From: an uncultured Clostridia bacterium
Lineage (GTDB): Bacteria > Bacillota_A > Clostridia > TANB77 > CAG-508
Reading direction: 5' to 3'
NCBI GenBank assembly: GCA_947628465.1
Contig: CANQZZ010000034.1
Location: forward strand, 1-11,483
Length of the DNA stretch: 11,483 bases
Part shown: positions 1-6,288 of the stretch, piece after piece
Layout: each line of letters starts with the position of its first letter
Position numbering within the stretch: the first letter of the stretch is position 1
The notes under the pieces: generated by a model
Databases searched by the model: none
What the model was told of the DNA's origin: nothing
What the model saw: the letters and a program-made list of their open reading frames with translations, nothing else
Program-made: the position numbers and the translations under genes

Positions 1-72
1 ATGAAGGGAAAAATTGGACTTAAACCTGAGCAATACTTGCCAGATGAAATAAATAATGTAAAAGTAAAATAA
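1..72 (+). CDS. 3' end of an unrecognised gene (probably partial)
   Basis: An open frame runs from the first base to a TAA at 70-72 and encodes 23 residues ending in NNVKVK. The window opens with ATG, but no upstream sequence is available, so it cannot be told whether this is a start codon or an internal methionine. The peptide (MKGKIGLKPEQYLP and onward) is hydrophilic and matches no family I recognise. A strong hairpin with a T tract begins seven bases after the stop, which supports this being a real gene end. No function is assigned. Confidence 0.5.
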   Translation: MKGKIGLKPEQYLPDEINNVKVK

Positions 73-78
73 TAAATG

Positions 79-125
79 ACATAGCATAGTTTATGGTGGT
101 TAATATAAACGTGCTATGTTTTTTG
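79..125 (+). terminator. Rho-independent terminator after the first gene
   Basis: ACATAGCA (79-86) pairs with TGCTATGT (112-119), and GTTTAT (89-94) pairs with ATAAAC (105-110). Together they form a two-part stem around a 10-nt loop, followed at once by a run of T (119-124). Position and shape fit termination of the gene ending at 72. It also insulates the toxin-antitoxin promoter downstream. Confidence 0.75.
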
Positions 126-161
126 TATTATTACAGAAAATTGCAATAAATGACATATTAG

Positions 162-183
162 ACATATATTCGATATGTTTTTT
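162..183 (+). terminator. Weak A/T-only hairpin with T tract
   Basis: ACATAT (162-167) can pair with ATATGT (173-178) ahead of six T residues. The stem has only one G-C pair, so it would be weak. A 13-bp sequence, AATAAATGACATA, occurs at 71-83 and again at 145-157, so this may be a decayed second copy of the preceding terminator region. The rest of 126-267 shows no gene. Confidence 0.25.
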
Positions 184-267
184 AAAGTAATGAAAATAAA
201 TATATAATATGTAATATAAAGTTAATCTACTAATAAATAGAATTTTCAGAAAATTTTTAAAAATGTA

Positions 268-296
268 TTGAGTAATAATAGTAACCATGATAAAAT
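268..296 (+). promoter_or_regulatory. Sigma-A promoter of the MqsR/Panacea toxin-antitoxin operon
   Basis: TTGAGT (268-273) and TAAAAT (291-296) are separated by exactly 17 bp, each one or two bases from the TTGACA/TATAAT consensus. The predicted start of transcription, near 303, falls inside the inverted repeat at 301-340, so a protein bound there would block transcription. Confidence 0.65.
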
Positions 297-300
297 AAAA

Positions 301-340
301 ATGCCATCAAAAAGTGGCACTAAAATGAAGGGGATGGCAT
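301..340. promoter_or_regulatory. Inverted-repeat operator overlapping the toxin-antitoxin start region
   Basis: ATGCCATC (301-308) and GATGGCAT (333-340) form a perfect 8-bp inverted repeat with a 24-bp spacer, directly downstream of the -10 box. The antitoxin has a helix-turn-helix domain, and autoregulation through palindromic operators is the rule for MqsA-type antitoxins. In RNA the right arm would also cover the ribosome site (GGGG, 330-333) ahead of the ATG at 344, so an effect on translation is possible as well. Confidence 0.5.
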
Positions 341-343
341 ATA

Positions 344-700
344 ATGAATACTATAGGAGATTAAATACGAAGTCAGTACTTACTGAAAATTAAAAAAATC
401 ATTGATAGTGACAATAACGGAGATAAATTTATTATTGTCTGGACTAAGAAAAACATAGAGTTCATGAGAGAGTATGGCTTAAATTATGAAGATATTAAGG
501 ATATTATAAGAGAACTTTCAGTAGAAGATTGCTTTGCTGGACCAGAAAGAGACAGAGATCCACAATATGAATGTTGGATATTTAAGTTTAATCCTTTATT
601 CGAAGGCATTAGGCTTTATATAAAGATTAGAATTGAGAGCACAGAAAAATCAGTTTGTTTGTCAGTACATGAATTTGGCAAATATGATGAGGTGAATTAA
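344..700 (+). pseudogene. MqsR-family mRNA interferase toxin, 5' end interrupted
   Basis: The product resembles MqsR, a ribosome-independent endoribonuclease with an RelE/YoeB-like fold that cleaves mRNA at GCU-type sites. Visible similarities are the N-terminal helix YLLKIKKII, the YGLNYEDIKDIIRELSVEDC segment, the GPERDRD turn, WIFKF, and LYIKIRI, whose tyrosine matches the catalytic Tyr81 of E. coli MqsR. The frame is open from 365 to the TAA at 698-700, but the codon before it (362-364) is TAA. An ATG in the same frame at 344, with GGGG 10 nt upstream, would give a family-like N-terminus if the TAA were a sense codon. The first ATG after the stop (464) has no ribosome site and would remove about 33 residues, including the first helix. 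Other readings are an ATA start at 365 behind AGGAG (355-359), or a one-base insertion in the A run at 386-389. The antitoxin starts 1 nt after the stop. Family assignment is fairly sure; inactivation is an inference. Confidence 0.7.
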
Positions 701-701
701 A

Positions 702-1718
702 ATGAAAAAGTATTGTCCATATTGTAAAAAAGAAGTAGATTATAAAATAGAGAAAAGAAACATAAATGAATTTAGAGGAATAGAAATTAACACCTATGAA
801 AATGTAGCAGTATGTGAAGAATGCCATCGAGATTTATATGTAAATGAAATTGAAGAAAAAAATAATGAAAGAATATATGAATTATATAGAGAAAAAGTAA
901 ATATTATAAAACCACAAGACATAGTTAATTTAAGAGAAAAACATGATATATCACAAAGAGAGTTAACTGCTATTCTTGAATTTGGAAAAATGACTATTAA
1001 TAGATATGAAAGAGGTGGACTGCCAACGAAATCTCAAAGCGATTATATAAAGTTATTAATAGATGATGATAATAAATTTATAGAAAAAGTAAAAGAAGCA
1101 TATAAAAATGGTCGTATTAATGATAAGACATATGGGAAAATCGTATCTGAGGAACTAAATGTTAATATTAGTAAAAAACAAATTCAAGATAATATAAGAG
1201 CATATTTGAAATTTGTGTTAAATAGGAAACCTGATATATATAATGGTTATAAAACATTAGATATAGAGAAGATAGAAAATATTATTTCATATATTGCTAG
1301 TAAAGTAAAAAATTTAACTATTACCAGTTTAAATAAATATTTATGGTATATAGATATGTTGTCTTTTAATCAAAGATGTGTGGCAATTACTGGATTGACA
1401 TATCAAAACCAAAAATTTGGACCTACTATAATGGATAAAAAATATGATGAAATATCATTATTAGATGATAAATATGTAAGAGAAGATATTGAAACTGAAA
1501 ATGGTAATACAACAAAAATTATAAGTAATGGAAATTATAATTTAGAAAAAATAGGTTATGCTGAAAAAGAAATGATCGATACAATAATAAAAATACTAAA
1601 GAATAAAACTGTGACAGATATATCTGAATTGTCACATAAAGAGGAAGGATGGAAAAAAACTAAAAGATTTGAAAGAATATCATTTGATTATGCTATGAAT
1701 CTGAATATAATTAAATAA
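702..1718 (+). CDS. Three-domain antitoxin: MqsA-like zinc ribbon, HTH, Panacea (SocA/DUF4065-like)
   Basis: This 338-residue protein is the probable antitoxin and autoregulator of the toxin just upstream. Residues 4-42 form a zinc ribbon with C5, C8, C38 and C41, like the N-terminus of MqsA. Residues 71-105 form an XRE/MqsA-type helix-turn-helix (SQRELTAILEFGKMTINRYE). A helical linker follows, and from about residue 187 to the end comes a Panacea/SocA-like domain: KYLWYIDMLSF, then GLTYQNQKFGPT, then a GYAEKEMIDTI helix. Panacea domains are known to neutralise many unrelated toxin types, while MqsA itself is only about 131 residues and lacks this domain. The ATG at 702 follows GAGGTG (688-693) and lies 1 nt after the toxin stop, so the pair is translationally coupled. 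The gene is intact even though the toxin looks broken. Strong confidence in the zinc ribbon and HTH, good in Panacea. Confidence 0.82.
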   Translation: MKKYCPYCKKEVDYKIEKRNINEFRGIEINTYENVAVCEECHRDLYVNEIEEKNNERIYELYREKVNIIKPQDIVNLREKHDISQRELTAILEFGKMTINRYERGGLPTKSQSDYIKLLIDDDNKFIEKVKEAYKNGRINDKTYGKIVSEELNVNISKKQIQDNIRAYLKFVLNRKPDIYNGYKTLDIEKIENIISYIASKVKNLTITSLNKYLWYIDMLSFNQRCVAITGLTYQNQKFGPTIMDKKYDEISLLDDKYVREDIETENGNTTKIISNGNYNLEKIGYAEKEMIDTIIKILKNKTVTDISELSHKEEGWKKTKRFERISFDYAMNLNIIK

Positions 1719-1724
1719 ATATTC

Positions 1725-1756
1725 AAAAAAGACTAGCTCGATTTGGGCTAGTCTTA
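1725..1756 (+). terminator. Terminator of the toxin-antitoxin operon
   Basis: GACTAGCTC (1731-1739) pairs with GGGCTAGTC (1745-1753), with one G-U pair and a GATTT loop. The A run at 1725-1730 and the T residues at 1754-1755 add a little to the stem. The T tract is short, so it may be a modest terminator. It lies 12 nt after the antitoxin stop. Confidence 0.6.
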
Positions 1757-1802
1757 ATGTTAGATTATTATACTGAAAAGTGTGCAAAATGTTAAATTGA
1801 TT

Positions 1803-1843
1803 GAACTGCCGTGTACTGAACGGTACGCACGTTGATGTGAGAG
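1803..1843 (+). mobile_element. Relic of group II intron domain V
   Basis: In an AT-rich spacer lies a GC-rich block reading GAACTGCCGTGTAC, then TGAA, then CGGTACGCACG and TTGATGTGAGAG. It closely resembles the domain V region of bacterial group II introns (typical form GAACCGCCGTGTACCGAACGG, then TACGCACGGTGGTGTGAGAGG). The tip (GTAC/GTAC with a GAA-type loop) and the ACG/CGT part of the stem survive. The outer stem has several mismatches, and what follows does not form a recognisable domain VI. No reverse transcriptase or domain I-IV is present. I read it as a decayed intron 3' end. The flanking bases 1757-1802 and 1844-1867 show no gene. Confidence 0.5.
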
Positions 1844-1867
1844 AAATTAAAAATAGATATAATATTG

Positions 1868-1896
1868 TTGAGAAATTTGTAATTTTATGATATAAA
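1868..1896 (+). promoter_or_regulatory. Sigma-A promoter of the pyrophosphohydrolase/DUF4238/helicase operon
   Basis: TTGAGA (1868-1873), a 17-bp spacer and TATAAA (1891-1896) give a near-consensus promoter, with transcription expected to start near 1903, about 30 nt before the first gene. It is the only convincing promoter seen before the terminator at 6180, which supports one five-gene transcript. Confidence 0.65.
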
Positions 1897-1934
1897 ATAT
1901 ACTAGGATAATTATATATTAAAGGAAATGATAAT

Positions 1935-2252
1935 ATGGAAGAATTAATGAAAGAAATAAAACAATTTAACGAAGAAAGAGACTGGGATAAATTTCATTCA
2001 CCGGAAAATTTAGCTAAATCAATTTCAATTGAAGCTGGAGAACTATTAGAATGTTTTCAATGGAATAGTGAAAATTATAATAAGGAAGAAGTTTACGAAG
2101 AACTTGCAGATGTATTTACATATTGCATTCAAATGGCTATGAAACTAGGCATAAATCCTAAAGAAATAATATTAAAAAAATTAGAAAAAACAAAGAAAAA
2201 GTATCCAGTTGAAAAAGCAAAGGGAGTAAGCACAAAATACAATAAGTTATAA
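1935..2252 (+). CDS. MazG-like nucleotide pyrophosphohydrolase (dCTPase/RS21-C6 type)
   Basis: This single-domain, all-alpha NTP pyrophosphohydrolase has 105 residues, the usual length for the small MazG-like group. Such enzymes hydrolyse (d)NTPs to NMP and pyrophosphate using magnesium. The ExxE motif is E33-A-G-E36 with a further E39, and the second acidic pair is E56-L-A-D59. The segment RDWDKFHSPENLAKSISIEA, followed by GELLECFQW, is characteristic of the dCTPase (DCTPP1/RS21-C6) branch, suggesting a preference for pyrimidine or modified dNTPs; the exact substrate cannot be read from sequence. The ATG at 1935 follows AAAGGA (1920-1925). It is the first gene of the operon, 19 nt ahead of the DUF4238 gene. 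In this context it may deplete or sanitise nucleotides during phage infection, which is inference. Confidence 0.88.
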   Translation: MEELMKEIKQFNEERDWDKFHSPENLAKSISIEAGELLECFQWNSENYNKEEVYEELADVFTYCIQMAMKLGINPKEIILKKLEKTKKKYPVEKAKGVSTKYNKL

Positions 2253-2271
2253 AGATAACGGAGCTATAAAT

Positions 2272-3264
2272 ATGAGTAATAATTCAATTAAACACCATAC
2301 AATACCACAATTTTATTTAAATTGTTTTGCAAATAAAATAAAAAAAGGGTATAAAATAAAAGGATATAGAATTAATGTTTATAATAAAAATACGTTATGT
2401 AAGTTTTCTGAATTAGTTAAAAATGTTGGATATATAAAACATTTTAACACTATTAAAATAAATGGAGAAGAGTCTGATATTTTTGAAAAACTACATAATG
2501 AAGTTTATGAAAAAAAGTTTTCAAATATTTTTAAAAACTTAATAAAAAAAATAGAAAGATATAATCAAATAATAAATTTTTGCTATAATTGTATGAGTAA
2601 TGAATATTATAATTCTAAAGAATTTAAATGTTTGGAGTATGAAGATAAACAATATATTTCTTATTTATTAGCTTATTTTATATATAGGAGCAGAAAACTA
2701 AGAAATGTTGAAGAAATAATTTTTGAAAAACAACAATTAATATTAAATGATATATATAGAGCAAAAGGATTTACGAATAAAAATGTAATCAAAACTAAGA
2801 TTGAAGAACAATTAGGTACAAAAGAAGAATTAAAAAAAGGTCAACTCATTTCATTATTTAAAGGTAAAGGAATTTACGAATTATATAAGATACTTTACAA
2901 TCATGAATGGATAATATATTATAATAATACAAATAAGCTATTATATACCTCAGATAATGGTCATGCTTTAAGTACAGTTAAAAAAAATCAAAGGTCTATA
3001 GGATATAATACATATGGAAATATAATTATGTTTCCAATAAATCCTAGAATATGCATTATAATGTACGATCGAAGAATAAGTAAAGAAATAACAGATATGT
3101 CTTTTATGAATCTAAGTACTTATCAAGTTAAAATGATAAATTATCAAATTGTTATTGACGGAATAGATGAAATCTATTCAAAGGATGGTAATTGGGATGA
3201 TTTAATTGAATGTTATAAAAAATACAAAATTTTAAAAGGACAAAAGCCTTATGGAGTGTACTAA
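2272..3264 (+). CDS. DUF4238 domain-containing protein
   Basis: This 330-residue protein has the hallmarks of DUF4238: an N-terminal HHTIPQFYLNCFA (H8, H9 and P12-Q13-F14), an acidic helix EESDIFEKLHNEVYE at about 66-80, the TSDNG turn at 226-230, and YGNIIMFPINPRI at 248-260. The family's biochemical role is not established to my knowledge. The conserved His pair, the SDN turn and frequent presence in defence neighbourhoods suggest a catalytic or effector role, but that is inference. No signal peptide or TM segment is seen, so it should be cytoplasmic. The ATG at 2272 follows CGGAG (2259-2263). The gene sits 20 nt before the nuclease-helicase and is probably co-transcribed and functionally linked with it. 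The lysine- and isoleucine-rich composition matches its neighbours. Confidence 0.8.
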   Translation: MSNNSIKHHTIPQFYLNCFANKIKKGYKIKGYRINVYNKNTLCKFSELVKNVGYIKHFNTIKINGEESDIFEKLHNEVYEKKFSNIFKNLIKKIERYNQIINFCYNCMSNEYYNSKEFKCLEYEDKQYISYLLAYFIYRSRKLRNVEEIIFEKQQLILNDIYRAKGFTNKNVIKTKIEEQLGTKEELKKGQLISLFKGKGIYELYKILYNHEWIIYYNNTNKLLYTSDNGHALSTVKKNQRSIGYNTYGNIIMFPINPRICIIMYDRRISKEITDMSFMNLSTYQVKMINYQIVIDGIDEIYSKDGNWDDLIECYKKYKILKGQKPYGVY

Positions 3265-3284
3265 AATATATGGAGGGGACTTAT

Positions 3285-5246
3285 ATGATAGTATATGAAG
3301 CAACAAAGCAATTATTTGTAGAAGATGTTGTGAAAGATAAAATTGAAGAAAATATAGATAGAAAGTTTTATGAAAAGATGGGATATCATACATCTCAAAA
3401 TGAACGAAAAGCATGGAATAATTCTATGCAATATATGATGAAAGTATTATTAGATAATAATATACCTGGAAATGTAGGGATAGCTATTGAGTTTAAAATT
3501 CCCAATACTTCAAAGAGAGTAGATTTCATAATTACAGGTAAAGATGGGCAATTAAAAAATACAGCTATTATTGTTGAGTTAAAACAATGGACAGAAGCTG
3601 AAATCATAGAAGGAAAAGATGGAATTGTACAAGCATTTACAGGACATGCTTTAAGAGAAGTTGCACATCCATCATATCAAGCATGGTCATATGCTACTAC
3701 AATAGAAGACTATAATGAAACAGTACAGGATAGACAAATAGATTTACATCCTTGTACATATCTTCATAATTACTTGGCAGTAACTCCTCCAACATTATTG
3801 TCAGATAATTATAAATACTATTTAGAAAAAGCACCAGCCTTTATAAAAGGTGACGTAGAAAAATTAAGAGATTTTATAAGCAGATATATAAAATATGGTG
3901 ATGATAAAGAAACATTATATATGATTGAAAATGGAAAAATAAGACCATCTAAGTCGTTACAAGATGCATTATCAAGTATGTTAAAAGGCAATGAAGAATT
4001 TGTAATGATAGATGATCAAAAACTTGTATATGAAACTGCATTAGATATGGCAAGAAAATCATATAAAGACGGAAATAAAAGAGTTTTAGTTGTAAAAGGT
4101 GGACCAGGAACTGGAAAATCAGTTTTAGCAATTAATCTTTTAGTAAGACTAACCAATGAAAATATGGTTTGTTCATATGTTACGAAAAATGCAGCTCCAA
4201 GAAATGTATATGCAACTAAATTAAGTGGAAATTTTAGAAAAACAAGAATCAATAATTTATTTAAAGGTTCAGGTTCATTTGTAGAATCTGCGAAGAATGA
4301 ATTTGATGTTTTAATTGTAGATGAGGCACATAGATTAAATGCTAAATCAGGAATGTTTCAAAATTTAGGAGAAAATCAAATAAAAGAGATTATTAAAGCT
4401 TCTAAGTTTTCAATATTTTTTATTGATGAATCTCAAAGAGTAACATTAAAAGATATTGGAAGTGTCGAAGAAATACAAAAATATATCAGACAAGCTAATG
4501 CAGAATCAGAACTAATGGAATTAGAATCACAATTTAGATGTAATGGATCAGATGGATATATTGCATGGATAGATGATGTATTAGATATAAGAAAAACAGC
4601 TAATAGTGATGGATTTGATTTAGATTATGATATTAGAGTATGTGATACACCAAACGAAGTGAGAGACTTAATATTTGAAAAAAATAAGATAAATAACAAA
4701 GCAAGATTACTTGCAGGATATTGTTGGGATTGGATAGCTGATGGAAAAAATAAATCGGATGTATATGATATAACAATTCCTGAATGTAATTTTGCAATGA
4801 GCTGGAATTTAGGAAACAGTACAACATGGGCAATTGATCCAAATTCAGTAAATGAAATTGGTTGTATACATACTGCTCAAGGACTAGAATTTGACTATGC
4901 AGGAGTAATTATTGGAAATGATTTAAGATATGAAAATGATAAAGTAATTACAGATGTTAAAGAAAGGGCTAAAACAGATCAATCAATAAAAGGAATAAAT
5001 AAATTAAGTAAAGAAAATCCTGAACAGGCAAATAAAATTGCAGATGAAATAATAAAGAATACATATAGAACACTAATGACTAGAGGACAGAAAGGTTGCT
5101 ATATTTATTGTACAGATAAAAAGTTAGCAGAATATTTAAGGAAAAGATTAAATAAAAAGGATAAAATTACTTATCATATCGATGATAATGAAAATTATAG
5201 TGATTTAATGGTTGCCGAAGAAAGTGAAGAATATAAATATGAGTAA
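3285..5246 (+). CDS. PD-(D/E)XK nuclease fused to DUF2075 (Schlafen group 3-like) helicase
   Basis: This 653-residue cytoplasmic protein has two parts. Residues about 60-105 carry a restriction-endonuclease-like core: E69 in AIEF, D80 in KRVDFII, and E98-L-K100 in AIIVELKQW. From about 265 there is a DUF2075/Schlafen group 3 P-loop helicase: Walker A GGPGTGKS at 272-279, Walker B VDEAH at 345-349, a motif III-like FIDESQR near 380, LESQFRCNGSDGYIAW near 415, motif V-like HTAQGLEFDYAGVIIG, and motif VI-like YRTLMTRGQKGCYIY. Every ATPase motif is intact, so it probably translocates on DNA or RNA and cuts it. I chose ATG 3285 because GGAGGGG (3272-3278) lies 6 nt upstream; the in-frame ATG at 3270 overlaps that site. 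It follows DUF4238 by 20 nt. Domain calls are strong; the substrate is unknown. Confidence 0.85.
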   Translation: MIVYEATKQLFVEDVVKDKIEENIDRKFYEKMGYHTSQNERKAWNNSMQYMMKVLLDNNIPGNVGIAIEFKIPNTSKRVDFIITGKDGQLKNTAIIVELKQWTEAEIIEGKDGIVQAFTGHALREVAHPSYQAWSYATTIEDYNETVQDRQIDLHPCTYLHNYLAVTPPTLLSDNYKYYLEKAPAFIKGDVEKLRDFISRYIKYGDDKETLYMIENGKIRPSKSLQDALSSMLKGNEEFVMIDDQKLVYETALDMARKSYKDGNKRVLVVKGGPGTGKSVLAINLLVRLTNENMVCSYVTKNAAPRNVYATKLSGNFRKTRINNLFKGSGSFVESAKNEFDVLIVDEAHRLNAKSGMFQNLGENQIKEIIKASKFSIFFIDESQRVTLKDIGSVEEIQKYIRQANAESELMELESQFRCNGSDGYIAWIDDVLDIRKTANSDGFDLDYDIRVCDTPNEVRDLIFEKNKINNKARLLAGYCWDWIADGKNKSDVYDITIPECNFAMSWNLGNSTTWAIDPNSVNEIGCIHTAQGLEFDYAGVIIGNDLRYENDKVITDVKERAKTDQSIKGINKLSKENPEQANKIADEIIKNTYRTLMTRGQKGCYIYCTDKKLAEYLRKRLNKKDKITYHIDDNENYSDLMVAEESEEYKYE

Positions 5247-5268
5247 TATAGATTGGAGAAATACAATT

Positions 5269-5454
5269 ATGAAAATTAAATGTTTACTTTGTGGAGATAT
5301 AATTGAATCAAAAAGCATGCATGATTTAGTATTTTGTAAATGTGAGTCATGTTATATAGATGGAGGAAGTGATTATACACATATAGGTGCAAAGGATTTT
5401 AGTAAAATAGCTAAGATTTTAGATGACATATCAGATATTAAGTGCATTAATTAA
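5269..5454 (+). CDS. Small zinc-knuckle protein (DUF7695-like)
   Basis: This is a 61-residue protein with C5-L-L-C8 near the start and a C23-K-C25-E-S-C28 cluster, followed by IDGGSDY. This arrangement suggests one bound zinc. CLLCGDIIESKS, then a CxC/CxxC, then DGGxDY resembles a widespread small family that I recall as DUF7695, of unknown function and often found in phage and mobile DNA. ATG 5269 is preferred because GGAG (5255-5258) lies 10 nt upstream. An in-frame ATG at 5239 would overlap the helicase end by 8 nt but has no clear ribosome site. It follows the helicase by 22 nt and could be an accessory or nucleic-acid-binding partner. That role is inference. Confidence 0.65.
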   Translation: MKIKCLLCGDIIESKSMHDLVFCKCESCYIDGGSDYTHIGAKDFSKIAKILDDISDIKCIN

Positions 5455-5525
5455 TAGAAAACAACAAAAGAAAGTATTATAGAGTAGTTTTGTCTAATCA
5501 TTTCTTAAGATTAAGGAGAAATAAA

Positions 5526-6128
5526 ATGAGTAGAAATAAAATAATTAAAAAATATATAATAATAGCATTAATAATAATATTTATATATTTAATATTAGAC
5601 TATTTTAATTTATTTAGTTGTATTACTCAGAATTTAAATATTAATTTATTAAATATTGTAATAAATTCTATAGTTGTTATCTTCATTTTTTTGATTACTT
5701 ATAGTTTAGTAGATAAAAAAACTTTTGAAAAAGATGAATTAGTAAAGAGTAATAAGATATGCACATTAAGAGTTATGTTAAATGATGTATATAGTCATTG
5801 CAATGCAATAATAGATATGTTAGATAATGATGAACTAGTGAAAGACTATATAATTCCTAAGATTGATTTCAATTGTATACAAAATCAAATTGAAGATAAT
5901 TTAAAAAAATTACCTTTTGAAAATGAGCCATATATTGTTGAATTATTTTCCGATGGAATTGCTACAGAAGAAGTTATAAGTAACTACTTTAAATTTAAAA
6001 ATTTGTATCAACAATATATTGGAACAAAGATTACTTTTTTTGATGTTACAAAATGTAATGGAAAGGAAATATATAATCTAATTATAAAAGATAAACAGGA
6101 ATTAAAGAAAATAATAGAATATCATTAG
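5526..6128 (+). CDS. Two-TM membrane protein of unknown function
   Basis: This 200-residue protein is not from a family I recognise. It begins with a basic stretch (MSRNKIIKK), then a hydrophobic helix at about residues 10-27, a short loop, a second helix at about 41-61, and a soluble, mostly helical C-terminal region of about 140 residues. The basic N-terminus and KK after the second helix predict both ends in the cytoplasm, with a short outer loop. ATG 5526 is chosen because AAGGAG (5513-5518) lies 7 nt upstream; the in-frame TTG at 5490 has no such site. It lies 71 nt after the zinc protein with no terminator between, and a strong terminator follows, so it is probably the last gene of the operon. 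A membrane effector or anchor of the upstream system is possible but unproven. Confidence 0.6.
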   Translation: MSRNKIIKKYIIIALIIIFIYLILDYFNLFSCITQNLNINLLNIVINSIVVIFIFLITYSLVDKKTFEKDELVKSNKICTLRVMLNDVYSHCNAIIDMLDNDELVKDYIIPKIDFNCIQNQIEDNLKKLPFENEPYIVELFSDGIATEEVISNYFKFKNLYQQYIGTKITFFDVTKCNGKEIYNLIIKDKQELKKIIEYH

Positions 6129-6179
6129 ATTAGCTTAATTAAGAATATGGTGTAAATAAAATTAATTTTACAAAAGATA

Positions 6180-6227
6180 AGCAAAGTAATAACATAATTA
6201 ATTTTACAATATTATTTTGCTTTTTTT
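6180..6227 (+). terminator. Strong terminator closing the five-gene operon
   Basis: AGCAAAGTAATA (6180-6191) pairs over 12 bp with TATTATTTTGCT (6210-6221), with one G-U pair and an 18-nt loop, and runs straight into seven T residues (6221-6227). A 13-bp direct repeat, ATTAATTTTACAA, occurs at 6161-6173 and again inside the loop at 6197-6209. It separates the operon from the DUF3644 gene. Confidence 0.8.
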
Positions 6228-6243
6228 ATAATATGATATAGAT

Positions 6244-6270
6244 TTGGAAAAATTTTGAATATGAGATAAT
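6244..6270 (+). promoter_or_regulatory. Possible promoter of the DUF3644 gene
   Basis: GATAAT (6265-6270) is a good -10 box 18 nt before the ATG. TTGGAA (6244-6249) is a plausible -35, but the 15-bp spacing is short. The strong terminator upstream implies that a promoter must lie in this interval. Confidence 0.4.
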
Positions 6271-6288
6271 ATAGAAGGGAAAATAATT

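Noticed and set aside
100..288. Minus-strand open frame of 62 codons
   Set aside because: It covers the terminator, promoter and AT-rich spacer, and its product is a low-complexity Tyr/Ile/Phe string with no ribosome site.
464..700. Taking ATG 464 as the toxin start
   Set aside because: It has no ribosome site and would delete the family's first helix, which is encoded in the same frame back to 365.
3270..3284. ATG 3270 as the nuclease-helicase start
   Set aside because: This ATG overlaps the strong GGAGGGG site that serves ATG 3285.
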